A stretch of DNA of 64,000 nt from Saccharina japonica (taxonomy: Eukaryota > Sar > Phaeophyceae > Laminariales > Laminariaceae), in the NCBI GenBank assembly GCA_008828725.1, contig MEHQ01001881.1, positions 165,240 to 229,239 of the forward strand, read 5' to 3'. The translations under genes and the position numbers were made by a program. The stretch's first letter is position 1; every line of letters begins with the position of its first letter. Of the stretch, positions 11,501-21,760 are shown one piece after another. The notes below the pieces were generated by a model, which saw only the letters and a list, made by a program, of their open reading frames with translations, ran no database searches and had not been told where the DNA came from.

Positions 11501-14451
11501 GTGGTGGCAGGTATATAAGGGTCGTTCTTATCGAGCAACCTTTTTTCCAAAATTTCCAATATTTTTTCCCCAAAGAAACCCAGGAAAAGCAGGAAAAACA
11601 GGATTTCTTTGGAAAGTTTGGAATTTTAATAGAGGACAAAATGCTTGGAAGGCTTCGCATTCCAATATTTGGAAATTCGTTTTGGAAAATTTGGAAATCC
11701 TAAAAATTGCGCGAAAAAAATATTCGAATTTTTGGGAAAAGTTGCTCGATAAGAACGACCCTAAATACATGTATAAAATTGCAGGTGCTGCTCTGTGAAC
11801 GCTTCTCAGCATTTTTTGTCAGACGCAAAATTTGAGCCATGTTCGCGATACCTCGCGATGAGGTCCCACGTGACGGTCAGCAACTTCCTCATCGTGCTCT
11901 CCGACCCCTACTCTGCCTACTCTGCCAAGGGCGGCCTCGGCCGTGCCCAGCCCGTGTCTCGCGCGGGTGCATTTTTTTTTTAGGATTTCATGCCTCTTTG
12001 TCGGTTTTGTAAAACCCCGGGCCTTTTTTTTGTCCGTTGTGACTGCTGTTTTGTGGCCTTGGTCAGGCGTTCCTGCCGATAAGAAGACCCCGCCTTTGAC
12101 GGACTCTTTCATCGCGAACGACTTGAGCTTTTTCAGCACCAAAACGGAGAACTTCTTCATCACGGATGTGAGTTAAACCACCGATCTTTACGCTTTATGT
12201 TGTGACCGTTACTTTTTTTGTGACGGTTCGTCGATACAGTCACGCTTTTTTGTTGTGACGGTTACCTTTTTTTTTTTTTTTGACGGTTACGCGTTTTGTT
12301 GTGACGGTGTTCGATTTTTGTTTTGCCCGTTACGCTTTTTATTGCGACGGTTTTTGTACGTTTTTCGTGGCAACGTTTTTTTGTTATAACGGTTTACGTT
12401 TGATGGGACGGTTTCTCTTTTTGTTGTGACGGTTACATTTTTGTTGTTGTGACGGTTACGCTTTTTTGTGACATTTGTTGTTGTGACAGTTACAATTGTT
12501 GTCGTGATGGTTACGTTTTTATTATGGCAGTTCCGTTTTATTGTGGAGACGGTTGCGTTTTCGGTTGTGACAGTTACGTTTTTTTGTTATGGCGGTTCCA
12601 GCACCCGGGGTGGACATGGTTATTTTGCGTTAGGCATCTCGAGCTAGTGTTTTGAGTGTCTGGTTCACGCATTGTTTTCATGTTCGAAAACTCAGCAACG
12701 AAGCTAGGCTTTGGTCGTAGAGTGCAAGCACTGCACGTAAAAAAGTGACCGCTACGGCTTCCACACCCGATCCCCCCTCTCTCCTGATCGGTATTTAACC
12801 GACGTCCCCCATCCCGGCATTGTACGGGATGCGAGGGTCTATGGTCATACGACTACGGTCATGGATAACATGAGTACACCCCCTATACCCCCCCCCCTCT
12901 CGCGCGCCATCCCCTCCCCTTCTTCCACCCTTTTTTATTTTTTAGGTGAAATATCAGAAGGGTATCCAGTGCCGGTTCGGGGCTCGCGGTATCATCGCCG
13001 AGAGCCATTTCGATCACGGGCGGAACTTCATCCTTATGCTCAGGGGGCGGAAGCGGTACCTTCTAAACCCTCCCCAGGCCTGCCCGTACCTGGGCATCAT
13101 CAAGGAGAAGCAGCACCCTTCTTTCCGCCACTCGGAGGTGGACTGGGCTGACGAGTCCGATTGGCCCGAGGTGCGTTCTGGGGAACGGTTCTGGAAATGG
13201 TTCTGCGGGTGGCTCGTAGACGGTTCCACGGACGGTTCCGCTGGGGGTTTTATCTTTTCTTGGCTTCGCTTTGTTGGTTTCAAAAGGGCTGTTCAGTTCA
13301 GTCGGTCGAACTCGGAGTTGATGGGTTCCACGGACGGTTCCACGGACGGTTCTGCGGACGGTTTCGCCGCTGTTGTCGCTTTGTCGGATGTAAATGGAGC
13401 AGTGCGATGTTGACCCGAGGTTGTGTTCCGTAGACGGTTCGCCGCTGTTTTCGCTTTTTCCCTTCGTTGGTTGATAACGGAGCGGTATTCATATTTGTAC
13501 ACAGAAGGTCCGTACATCTCTGGACAGAGTAGTGTTATTTTTTGGGGAAAGGCAATTAATAGGGTTGGGCATGGCAGTAGTAATCTACTGACTGTCCTGG
13601 CCAGTATATTCGCCAGTAGTTTTTTTTTTCTGACCTGCGTCCAAGAAACACGCCAAATTATAGTACGGAAACTCACCAAAGGCGTTTCGGAAGGAGAGAG
13701 GAGAGGAGAGAAAGTATACTGCTGCAATCCAGTATATACTGATGGATGTTGACGACAGTACAATCGCTACTGACTGAGTTAGCTAGTGCCCAGCCCTGGT
13801 AACTAAGCCAACTTATGATAGCAACGCCCCCCTCCTATACTTTCCCTGTGCCCGCTTCAGACATAAGCACGCACGACTTCAATGTTTTCTGAGTACCCGA
13901 CGTGCTCCGACTACGGCCATGCATGAGTACCCCCCCTCTCGAAAGGGATGCGTGGTCAATGGTCAAATGACAAAAGCAAGCATATAATGAGTACCCCCCA
14001 CCACCACCACCGACTACGGCCGTGCACGGCATGAGTACCGCCATCCCCCCCTTGCAGATGATAATAAAATACAAAATACGAGTAGCATCAGTTACTTATG
14101 GCGGGGGAGCATAGTAAATAGGACCTACGGTACACACAAAAACCTATATATTACAGTATTTTTACTAAGAAAATATGGTCCTGATTACTACAGTACGTTC
14201 CCCTGTAATAAATAATACTGGTATTAAAGGTATTTGATACCAGTAGATCCTGATCCCCCCCCCCCCCCGCCCGCCGCCCGCCGCCCCGCTCTCTGGGCTT
14301 AAAAACACAGGGTTTCGCAGAAGCCCCTGCGCTGGAAACAGTACTCGAGGCCGGCGAATTCCTGTACATCCCCAGCTTCTGGTACCATTACATCGTTTCG
14401 GAGAGGTACAACGTCCAGTGCAACGCGCGATCGGGGATTTCACTGAGAGAG
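8594..14451 (+). CDS. JmjC/cupin_8-type Fe(II)/2-oxoglutarate-dependent oxygenase, seven exons, 5' and 3' ends not found
   Basis: Seven exons join with matching phases and GT-AG borders: 8594-8672, 9620-9715, 11282-11452, 11823-11966, 12067-12167, 12946-13170 and 14311-14451. The first four junctions are phase 1, the last two phase 0. The product has cupin_8/JmjC landmarks in order: PFKVYGFP and KWTDEYL near the N-terminus, NRFMFWHKP, then the iron site HFD (codons at 13006-13014) in AESHFDHGRN, then RGRKRYLLNPP. The distal histidine is in FLYIPSFWYHYIVS (His codon at 14386). Such enzymes hydroxylate proteins or small molecules using Fe(II), O2 and 2-oxoglutarate; the substrate here is unknown. 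About 320 residues are recovered, close to a complete domain. Exon 1 starts on a codon boundary after a good acceptor, so a start exon lies upstream unseen. The 144-bp exon at 11823 is the weakest: no motif supports it, only phase and borders. Family call confident; exact limits are not. Confidence 0.85.
9043..9135. mobile_element. About 100-bp MITE, copy 2, JmjC intron 1
   Basis: Ends GGGGAGCCATAGTAAATAGG and GGTCCTATTAATATGGCCCC form an inverted repeat. It directly abuts the Harbinger-like hairpin MITE. Confidence 0.65.
9131..9341. mobile_element. Hairpin MITE, PIF/Harbinger-like, JmjC intron 1
   Basis: Ends GGGGCCGTTTTAACG and CGTTAATATCGGCCC are flanked by TTA on both sides. The inner arms AATCCGCTTTTCATTGGTCA and its complement form a long hairpin. 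Confidence 0.7.
9351..9545. mobile_element. GTGCCGG MITE, copy 2, JmjC intron 1
   Basis: It carries TATGCGCCAACCGATAATAC, CACACTGGTGAATCCCATCT and the end GGCACTATAGAGGGACCACT. It begins 9 bp after the Harbinger-like MITE, so this intron holds three adjacent MITEs. Confidence 0.65.
9734..9860 (+). repeat. (GGGTT)n satellite, JmjC intron 2
   Basis: About 24 units of GGGTT with GGGCT variants just after the donor at 9716. The tract is strongly G-strand biased. Confidence 0.75.
10178..10505 (+). mobile_element. SINE, full length, inside JmjC intron 2
   Basis: Same family as the 58.0-kb copy: GTCGCCCCGGTGGTCTAGCA head, B box GGGGTTCGAGTCTCC, body with CCCCGGATCTGAGTTACGAC, and an AACAAAATAACG-type tail. 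It lies in sense orientation within the intron between 9715 and 11282. The head carries an insertion relative to the other full-length copy. Confidence 0.8.
10780..11230 (-). repeat. Tandem array of C-run element ends, JmjC intron 2
   Basis: Four head-to-tail units of about 110-120 bp, each with a GTGAAAACCCRACGTGCTCC stretch, TAGGGATGCGAGGGTCTATG, GGCCATGCATGA and a C-run. All are in the same orientation. The last ends about 50 bp before the exon acceptor at 11281. Confidence 0.75.
11518..11762. mobile_element. 245-bp MITE in JmjC intron 3
   Basis: A perfect 22-bp terminal inverted repeat: AGGGTCGTTCTTATCGAGCA then AC at 11518-11539, with its exact complement at 11741-11762. The interior is AT-rich with further self-complementary TTCCAAAATTT-type pieces. 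It fills most of a 370-bp intron. A perfect repeat suggests recent insertion. Confidence 0.8.
12195..12600 (+). repeat. GACGGTTACG minisatellite, JmjC intron 5
   Basis: Units of about 20-28 bp built on TTGTTGTGACGGTTACG plus T-runs. They occupy half the intron. Confidence 0.65.
12805..12896 (-). repeat. C-run element end, JmjC intron 5
   Basis: It carries CCCGGCATTGTACGGGATGC, GAGGGTCTATGGTCATACGA, GGTCATGGATAACATGAGTA and a C-run. The C-rich end lies about 50 bp upstream of the exon at 12946, with only pyrimidine-rich sequence between. Confidence 0.7.
13180..13450 (+). repeat. GACGGTTCC minisatellite, JmjC intron 6
   Basis: GGTTCCACGGACGGTTCYGC units around 13200-13250 and 13320-13440. The GACGGTT core is shared with the intron 5 array. 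Confidence 0.6.
13890..14060 (-). repeat. C-run element fragments, JmjC intron 6
   Basis: Two or three broken pieces: GACGTGCTCCGACTACGGCC with CCCCCCTCTC, and CGACTACGGCCGTGCACGGC with ATGAGTACC and CCCCCCTTGCAG. The last creates an acceptor-like site at 14056 that the inferred transcript does not use. Confidence 0.6.
14106..14206. mobile_element. About 100-bp MITE, copy 3, JmjC intron 6
   Basis: GGAGCATAGTAAATAGGACC, then the shared core ACACACAAAAACCTATA, then a degenerate right end at about 14200. It lies 105 bp upstream of the last secure exon. Confidence 0.55.
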
Positions 14452-14924
14452 GTGAGAACGCTTTGGTATATATAAAAGGTCCGTTTGGATTGAATATCAA
14501 TGTACAGACGGTGCTTATGTTTAGAGACAGATTATACGTGCTCGTATACCATATATGCGTACTGATATAGAGGTCGCCTCCGCTGATGATGTCGGGGTCT
14601 TGGACAGGTTTGGCCGAGGCCTTGACGTGCACTTTTCTTCGTTGATATGTGGCAAGGAGGTGCCTCTACAAGACCTCCCTCGCGTCTCGCAAGAAGAGAT
14701 CCTATAGGATAGAGTGAGAGAGGGCCTCCATTTTGGAGGACCATTTGCTCTCAGGAAGCGTTCGGGTTTTGTCCTCCCGAACGTCAACCATTATGAAGAC
14801 CATCCATGATGGCAGGTCTCGTAGACCGGACGTTGGTTAACGTATCTTCATAGGTTGGCATTTGTGGTCAGAGGTTGACGGTGTCTACGTATCCTATCCT
14901 CCACATATATACGAATAGCTGTTT

Positions 14925-15120
14925 TGTTTATTCGTTCGTTCTGATTCATTTATTTTGTTCTGCTTCACGAATTCGTTCTGATTTGTGAATTTGTTCTGAT
15001 TCACTGGTTGGTTCTGGTTCGTTGATTCGTTCTGATTCATTGATTCGGTCCGATTCATTGATTCGTTCTGATTCATTGATTCGTTCTGATTACTTTGTGC
15101 ATTTCTGATTAATTTGTGAA
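14925..15120 (+). repeat. Minisatellite, TGATTCGTTCTGATTCAT type
   Basis: Units of 15-18 bp with GATTCRTT cores, about ten copies, in the region after the last secure JmjC exon. Confidence 0.6.
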
Positions 15121-15451
15121 TTCATTTGTTGTGATGTATAATGTCTACCCGGCGGATCATTTGTCCGAAATCTCATACCGGGATATACTCGTACTGTACA
15201 GTATCAATAGTACGAAAATACCAGGTAAACATTGTTGGGTGACGTATCATACAGTAGATAATATACTCATAGTATTTCATTAATGAATATTGCCTTTTTA
15301 TTAGTTTCCATTCACGAGGCACACGATATAATATATGGAAACGGGTATGATACTGAGGGGGTACTTATAATATTGGTAGTATATACCCGTTGATAACTTC
15401 TAGCCGGGTATAAATCTGGGTAAACAGGGTATTGGAGTTTTTGGCGCCACA

Positions 15452-15648
15452 GTAGTAGTTGTCCCTCTATAGTGCCAGTTGGGTAGAGTAGTGCCGGCTG
15501 CCCGCTATGGTGCCGGTGAAATCGCTTGGCATCGATGGGATTCACCAGTGTGGTAGTGTCCGGAGTTGTGCCGATTGGCGATATAGTGCCGGTATTTTTG
15601 TTTGGCGCATACCGGCACTATTGAGGGACCACTACTGTATTACAAAGG
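15452..15648. mobile_element. GTGCCGG MITE, copy 3, intact termini
   Basis: Left end CAGTAGTAGTTGTCCCTCTA and right end TTGAGGGACCACTACTG are inverted repeats beginning CAGTAGT. This is the best copy for defining the family; the CAG start is reminiscent of hAT ends, but no 8-bp duplication is clear. It lies in JmjC intron 7 if the tentative exon is real. Confidence 0.65.
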
Positions 15649-16299
15649 CTACCTGAATACCCGGGTATATCATCCAGAATATCATACCTGGTACTGCGTA
15701 ATGTTACACCGGGTATGGTATTTGGTGGCGGTGATGTGGGTAGCATATACCCGTCACCAGGTTATACCCGGGTAGGTTACCCTGGGTACTCCGAAGCACA
15801 TACCCTACTGAACAAAACCTTTGATAAGCTACTACGAGAGGGCATACTGTAGTAATGATATTAAAATACTGACATGAGCAATCGAAACAAAAAAACGTAC
15901 TGACATACTATTATAGTCAAAACCAAATATTGTACGAAAACATACGGGAATACAGCAGTACAGGACACCTAATAAGAAAAAGGCTGATAAGAAAGCCAGC
16001 CTGAATATTTGGAGGAAAGTAATAAATACGAGAGTCGATATCTTGAAATTAGTGTAGAAAGCACCCTCTCTCAAATAAGAAATCGAGTCTGGGCCAGCTT
16101 TCCTGTTTTTGATTAGGTGTCCTATACTGTAGGGAGATACATGTGTTTTTTTGGTCTGTGGTGGGTTCTGATTACCGTTGTAACATGGCGGCGTAGGTTA
16201 ATTCGTACCTGGTATATAGTTTGGGATCAATGAGGCCTCTCTGCTGCGACCAGCCTGAGACTCTCACCCGAGGTTACTACTCCCGCGTCGGTTCTCCGG

Positions 16300-16832
16300 C
16301 AACCAACGCGGCACCTCGTCGCAGAAAGCAGGTACCCCGGTAAAATAAACACTGTAGAACAAAGCAACCCCTCTCCCGTAACTGCGTGAGCTAGACAACC
16401 AGGGTACCGTTTTTTATTATTATTTTTGGCGGTCACCAAGGCTGGCGGTCGAGTTAGATCATTTGTGCGGGGTGGAGAACCTTTGCTCCGCACAAGGGGA
16501 ATGATCGCATCACGTAGTGTGTATATGGTAAGGCACCCAAGAGACAGTTACATAGGGCTCCCATTGCTGTCTCAGGGAGTGGCCACACCAGAAATTGAAT
16601 GAAATCATTGAAGCTGTCATCCATATGCAAGTCCGCCTCACAAGCGGTTCTCAGTAGGATGCAGCTCACCCTTCCTGCGACTCGCCCAACACATCACGGC
16701 GCTTCGCGCTTGGTGCTAGCAATGTCTGCCTGGCTGGTGAAAACCCGACATGCTCCGTCCCGGCATTGTAGGGATGCGAGGGTCTATGGTCATACGACTG
16801 CGGCCATGCATGAAAATGAAGTGCACCCCCCG
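16300..16832 (-). mobile_element. C-run element in JmjC intron 7
   Basis: Reverse copy of the 5.0-kb element: AACTGCGTGAGCTAGACAAC at 16380, poly-T at 16411, GGCGCTTCGCGCTTGGTGC near 16698, and the GCATGAAAATGAAGTGCACC end at 16807-16826. Its C-rich end is about 75 bp upstream of the acceptor of the tentative last exon. The 5'-distal part is diverged. Confidence 0.7.
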
Positions 16833-16904
16833 TAAATACCACCCTCTGCTGCTTCCTCCCTCTGCTTCCTCCTCCTCACCGTCTTCACTCGTCCTACTTT
16901 GCAG

Positions 16905-17040
16905 GCATGGATCAACCAAACAGAAACCTGCATGGGTAGAGAATTTCCGACGCCTGGCGAAATGAACAATAACAGGCCAACCGCGCTAACCAGGGACAAG
17001 GCCCACCCGTATTTGAAAACAGGACAACATGTGAGCCACT
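16905..17040 (+). CDS. Tentative 3' exon of the JmjC/cupin gene
   Basis: A strong acceptor (pyrimidine-rich tract, then TTTGCAG at 16898-16904) opens a phase-0 frame, matching the phase-0 donor at 14451. It reads AWINQTETCMGREFPTPGE and onward, with an in-frame stop at 17208-17210. A short helix ending in CMG after the second cupin strand would suit the C-terminus of this family. The frame turns proline-rich and low-complexity after about 17070, so either a donor is used (a GTGAGC lies at 17030) or this exon is spurious. A 73-nt open frame at 18014-18085, after an acceptor, could be a last exon but joins poorly. Confidence 0.35.
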
Positions 17041-18499
17041 CTCGTGTTTTTTTTCCCATCCATAGAGAAGCGTGGGGCCAACCACCCCCCCCCCCTCGCG
17101 CTCCCGCTCCCAGGCGGACCCTCCTTGCTCGCTCGACAGTTCACACATTGGACAGATCATCTGCAGATACATATTTTACAGATAGATCACCTAGACCATC
17201 TAGCTCCTAAACTGCTGTTCTCAGGTGCTGTGCGGGATCTGTATAGTACAGATCAAACCCGGGAAACATGTCCTAGGTGGTACAGATTATACGACTCTCA
17301 CGTACGTAGATCATACGGAGATCAGAGATCTGCCTGCCCTGAAATATCTAAATCAACTGGAAATGATCTATATGATCTGACCGAGGGGTGGTACCTTTCG
17401 TCTACAGTAAGGTTGAATATCGTTTCGAATTTTTCGATATATCGGTTTATCGTATCGAACGAATTTTGCACTCCATCCCCTTGCATCCCCGTTTTTTTTT
17501 TGCTGGTACGAATGTATTTTGAACGATTTATTCGGACGCATCACTCTCCAGAAATATAAGGGCAGCGGGTGTACTTCTATTTAATCCAAACGGTCCTTAA
17601 ATTTTTATACAGATTGATATCGGTTATCGAAATCGTATCGATTAGATCCAGCCGAATACCTGCCAAATATGTGACCCCTGCTTTAACCAGCAGGGTGTCG
17701 TACGTAGCTTTACTGTAGTCTTGTTTATTTTCTCCATATTTCGTTTTCTGAGCGGTGTTGCAGACAGGGAGGACACTGGACAAAAACAGAAACAGTGCTG
17801 GAAAATTTATACCACACAAATTCCAAGCGTATTGTCCCCCAAAACCGTGTGCGCAGCTCTAAAGGGTATATTAACCCTTTTAGTACGGCACTTTTCATAA
17901 ACCTAAATCTCACACTAATTCCAAGTGTTTCGTCCCAACAACGGGAGTGCCGTCCTAAATGGCTTATTAATGTCGTTGTTGTTCCGCTCGCATTGGCCGC
18001 TTGTTTTCACAGGGACACCCATAGCACGTCGCCGCGCGAGGGAGACAGATGGAAACCCCTGTGTGGCACCGTGGAGGCTTTGTAGGGAAAGGGGATCTGC
18101 GGTTATCCCCCCCCCCCCCTTCACGTTTCTCTGCATGGGTGCTATGGATATAGCGTCGATACCCGTCCGTGTGGTTTGAGTTTTTTTGTTTTTTCGTTGA
18201 GTCGTTGTTTCCTGCCAGTTTTGTGTCTCGAAGGATTTGTGGAGTTTTTTTTTGTTGTTCCTGGTGTTGTTTCGGTGTTGATCACGGTGTTGAGCTATTG
18301 TCAGTCGTGACACAAGACAAAATTCCGTGAGAAAGTACTGCCGCGGTCGCCACTGTTCGAAAGTCCAGACTATGAAATACACGAGCATTGGATGTAAAAA
18401 ACGGGCGTGTGTTTTTGCTTCACCTTACTTTTGGGGACAGCCCTTCACAGCTGTTTTGGTCGTTTCTGAAGGGTTCTCCCTCCCCGGTAGTGGCCTAGT

Positions 18500-18650
18500 T
18501 TGCAGCGCTTTTCGTGCAGGCGTTACGGCTCCCTGACTACCGATGAAGAAGGGGCCGAGCTGCCGAGGGAAGCTGTCGTGGAGACGAGATCGACCGATGA
18601 AAAAGCAGCATATCTTGTTTGCAAAACTGACAGCAGTTGTATGTATGATA
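18500..18650 (+). CDS. Possible exon, unidentified
   Basis: After TTTGCAG (18497-18503) a frame reads RFSCRRYGSLTTDEEGAELP and on through REAVVETRSTDEKAAYL. It is GC-rich and charged, unlike its flanks. It could belong to the 3' part of the JmjC gene or to another gene. No domain is recognised. Confidence 0.2.
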
Positions 18651-18794
18651 AGGCTCTAGTCTACAGCTATAATAGACCCACCATATACACGACAGCCTAT
18701 GGTATGTCACTGGGAACAAAATAACGAGCGAGTGAAAGAGAGTAGGCGAGCGAGCGATTGGGCGGCACAGGTTGGCCGGGACCCCCCCCCCCCC

Positions 18795-18811
18795 NNNNNN
18801 NNNNNNNNNNN
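18795..18811. other. Assembly gap (17 N) at a poly-C collapse
   Basis: GGCGGCACAGGTTGGCCGGG plus a C-run occurs on both sides of the gap, so the gap lies within a short tandem duplication that probably stopped sequencing. Confidence 0.9.
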
Positions 18812-19804
18812 GGCGGCACAGGTTGGCCGGGCCCCCCCCCCCCCCGCCGCCGCCGCCCCGCACAATGTACGCGTGAAAACATCCTTGTGGAGACTTTGAA
18901 CAGCAGTGTCTCTAGCAAACCCCACAAGGTGTCGAAAACGCATCAATTCGGTACGCCTAACGGTTTGCTACATTGTTCAATGTCCCTACAAGGATTGTTT
19001 TACCCCCACATTGTGCCAATGAGGGGGGGGGGGTCCCGACCACCTGTGCTGAGGGTGGGTGCCGGTTCGTTGCGGTAGTTCGATCTTCTCGGCCCCGTGG
19101 TCCCAGTTTTTTTGTTCACACCTTGGGTGTAAATTGTGTTTTGGGCCTGTGTTTTTCTTCGTTAGTTTCGCCGCGACTCTGGATGTGTGCGCGTCGCCGA
19201 CAACACGTGGGGGTCTTGAAGATGCTACGACTGTGGCTGGGAATGTAACCCCCGTTTGATCTGAACTTGGGATTCCAAACGTGCATTATATTCTCGGACA
19301 GAGGGGTATATAGGAGACCGCGGTTTGACGCCTTGACTGACCGTCCCCCTACTTGAAAAAAAGGAAAGTGGCCTTAATCCCTTTTCGAACTCTACCTAGT
19401 TTCGTTTTGGGGGGGGGAAATACTTGGAATTAGAGTTGACTAGTTTTTTTTCCGGTAGCAAATAAAGCACCCGAAACGACTGACCTCCTACCCTGTAGCA
19501 TCTTTGGAGGTGGGTGTTTTGTTTTCCGTTTTAGTTTCGCAGGATTCAGCCAACAGCTGTATATGGCGGTGGGGGGTTGCTCAACTTCTTGGGTCGGTAG
19601 GGATAGCCGCTGTACGATATGGTATGGTACAATGATGTCAATGGTGATTGATGGCTGTGACGCCATGGGAAGGGAAATATGAAAACTTTCGCCGGATACG
19701 CTCCGGGCGAGGGTACATAGAGCACAGACCGGTTGCTCATGGTGCAGTTGTTCAAGTAAGGGCTACCAACAGTGCAAGCCACCTAGGATACTAGTAAAAC
19801 AAGA

Positions 19805-20640
19805 ATGCATGCTGGCCGGCTGGGTTTCTTACCTGCAAAATAAGGGTAGTATCTACAGTATGATAGCTTCCGTAAGACGGTTTCCGAGTTTCTTATTTTT
19901 CTGGTACGTAGTAGCAGGAAACAGGAACGCTGGCCAAGACTGGAGTGTTTACTTGAGAAATAAGTGTACTCTATAATAGGTTCAGTAAATACGGTTTTCC
20001 GAGTTTTTTTTTTTCTGGTACAGGATACCTATAGTATAGTAGTGGAAAACAGGAATGCTGGCTCAGGCTGTCTTTCTTAGTTCGACGAGTATTATACAGT
20101 AAATTCCGTGAGACGGTTTCGGGTGTTCCGTCTTTTTTTGGTACAGGACAGCTATTAGTATAATAGTAAGAAACGGGGATGCTGGCCAAGGCTGAATTTC
20201 TTACTTGAAAATGGAGTATTATGCAGTAGCTTCAGTAATACGGTTTCCGAGTTTCTTGTTTTTCTGGTACAGGGCACCTATGCGTAGTAGTGGAAAACTG
20301 GAATGCTGGCCCGGGCTGGATTTCTTGGACTTGAGAATACTCTACAATAGTAACTCAGTAAGACCGTTTCTGACTTTCTTATTTTTACCCGGTACAGGAC
20401 AGTTATTAGTAAGAAGCGATAACGCTGGTCAAGGCTGGATTTCTTTACTTGTTGAATAAGTGCGTTTTACAGTACTACGACGGTTTCTGAGTTTCTTCAT
20501 GTGTCCGGTACAGCAGTAGTACGAAACAGGAATGCTGGCCCAGGCTCGAATTTCTTTTTGGAACGAGTGTAATCTACGCCGATAACGTTAGTGTTACGTG
20601 CGGTTTCCGAGTATATTATTTTCCGGGTAATCTCAGCCTA
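19805..20640 (+). repeat. Tandem repeat, about 120-bp unit, seven copies
   Basis: GCTGGCC starts recur near 19811, 19929, 20057, 20181, 20305, 20424 and 20534. Each unit has a TTTCTTACTTGA-like and a GGTTTCCGAGTTTCTT segment. Single units of this family occur near 7440, 15990, 47430 and 49770. Confidence 0.7.
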
Positions 20641-20777
20641 CATTTTTCTTGGTGCTCATCTGATTCGTATTCACAGGTGTCCTGTACTGTACGTAGTGGT
20701 TCTTGAAAAGCCACAGCAAAAAGGAGAGGTGGCACGAAGCCACGGGGCGGGAAGTCATCGTCGACCGAAGATTATGT

Positions 20778-20975
20778 AGCAGACCGCGGTTTGACTCCTT
20801 GACTGACCGCCCCTACACTAAAACTAGTATAATAATATTCTAGGAGACCGCGGTATGACGCCTTGACTGACCGCCCCTACACTAAAACTAGTATACAATA
20901 TTCTAGGAGACCGCGGTTTGACCCCTTGACTGACCGCCCCCCAACACTAAAACTAGTATAGTAAGGCCTCAAGAG
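20778..20975 (+). repeat. Tandem repeat, 63-bp unit, three copies
   Basis: AGACCGCGGTTTGACNCCTT, then GACTGACCGCCCC and ACACTAAAACTAGTATA, starting near 20781, 20844 and 20908. One stray copy lies at 19313-19350. Confidence 0.75.
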
Positions 20976-20989
20976 GCCTTGACGCGTCA

Positions 20990-21760
20990 CGGAAGACCGG
21001 CATCCAAGCATCTTTGCTGTCGAAGGGTCATTGCCTTACTCGGTCCTGGCATGCTTGGCGACAAGCACAGGGTACTGCTGTTGAGGGTTCGTGTTAGTTG
21101 GGGGGGAAAAAAAGTCAAATGGGCAGTCAAGTAAGAGTATCGGAGTGTCCGCTTTTGGCTTCCTTCCCTTGGGGTGTGACCGTGTGGTGTCGGCTTTGGC
21201 CACCTGGATTCTCGGCTGGCTGATACCGGTGACACGTTAATTGTTGTTGCGTTAAAGGCTCATGTTCGTTGTTTTTTGTTTTTTCCCTCGAACGGGCAGT
21301 CAATCAAGAGAATGCTGGCTTGACCTCCCTGACTTCCCTGGGGGTGTGGCTGTGTGGTGTCGGTCTGGCCACCTGGAGTCTCGGCTGGCTGATATAGGTG
21401 ACACGTTAGAAGGTGTCGCATTGAGGGATCGTGCTGCCCCCCCCCCCCCCCCCCTCCGAAAGGACAACCAAGGAAGAATATCGAGCGTATTGACTTGCCT
21501 CCCCTGAGGGTTTGGCGGTGTAAACTTCGGTTTTGGCCACCCGACGTCTCAGGTGGCTGATTTAGGTGACATGTTATAAGCTGTTGCATTGAGGGGTCGT
21601 GTTAGTTTTTTTGTTTTCCCTCTTGAACGGGCAGTCAAGGAAGACTACCGAGTGTGTTGGCTTGACTCCCCTGGTCGTTTGGCGGTGTGAGCTTCGGTTT
21701 TGGCCTCCTGACGTCTCAGGCCTGACGTCTCAGGTGGCAGACATCAGCCTGTTCGTAAAT
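20990..21760 (+). repeat. Tandem repeat, about 170-bp unit, four to five copies
   Basis: GGGCAGTCAA starts near 21121, 21295, 21463 and 21631, with TTTTGGCCACCYGACGTCTC and GGTGACAYGTTA in each. The poly-C run at 21437-21454 sits within one unit. Confidence 0.7.

Noticed and set aside
14311..14320. Alternative acceptor at GGTTTCGCAG in the JmjC gene
   Set aside because: Using the AG at 14319-14320 would break the phase-0 join. The AG at 14309-14310 keeps the frame and the expected motif.
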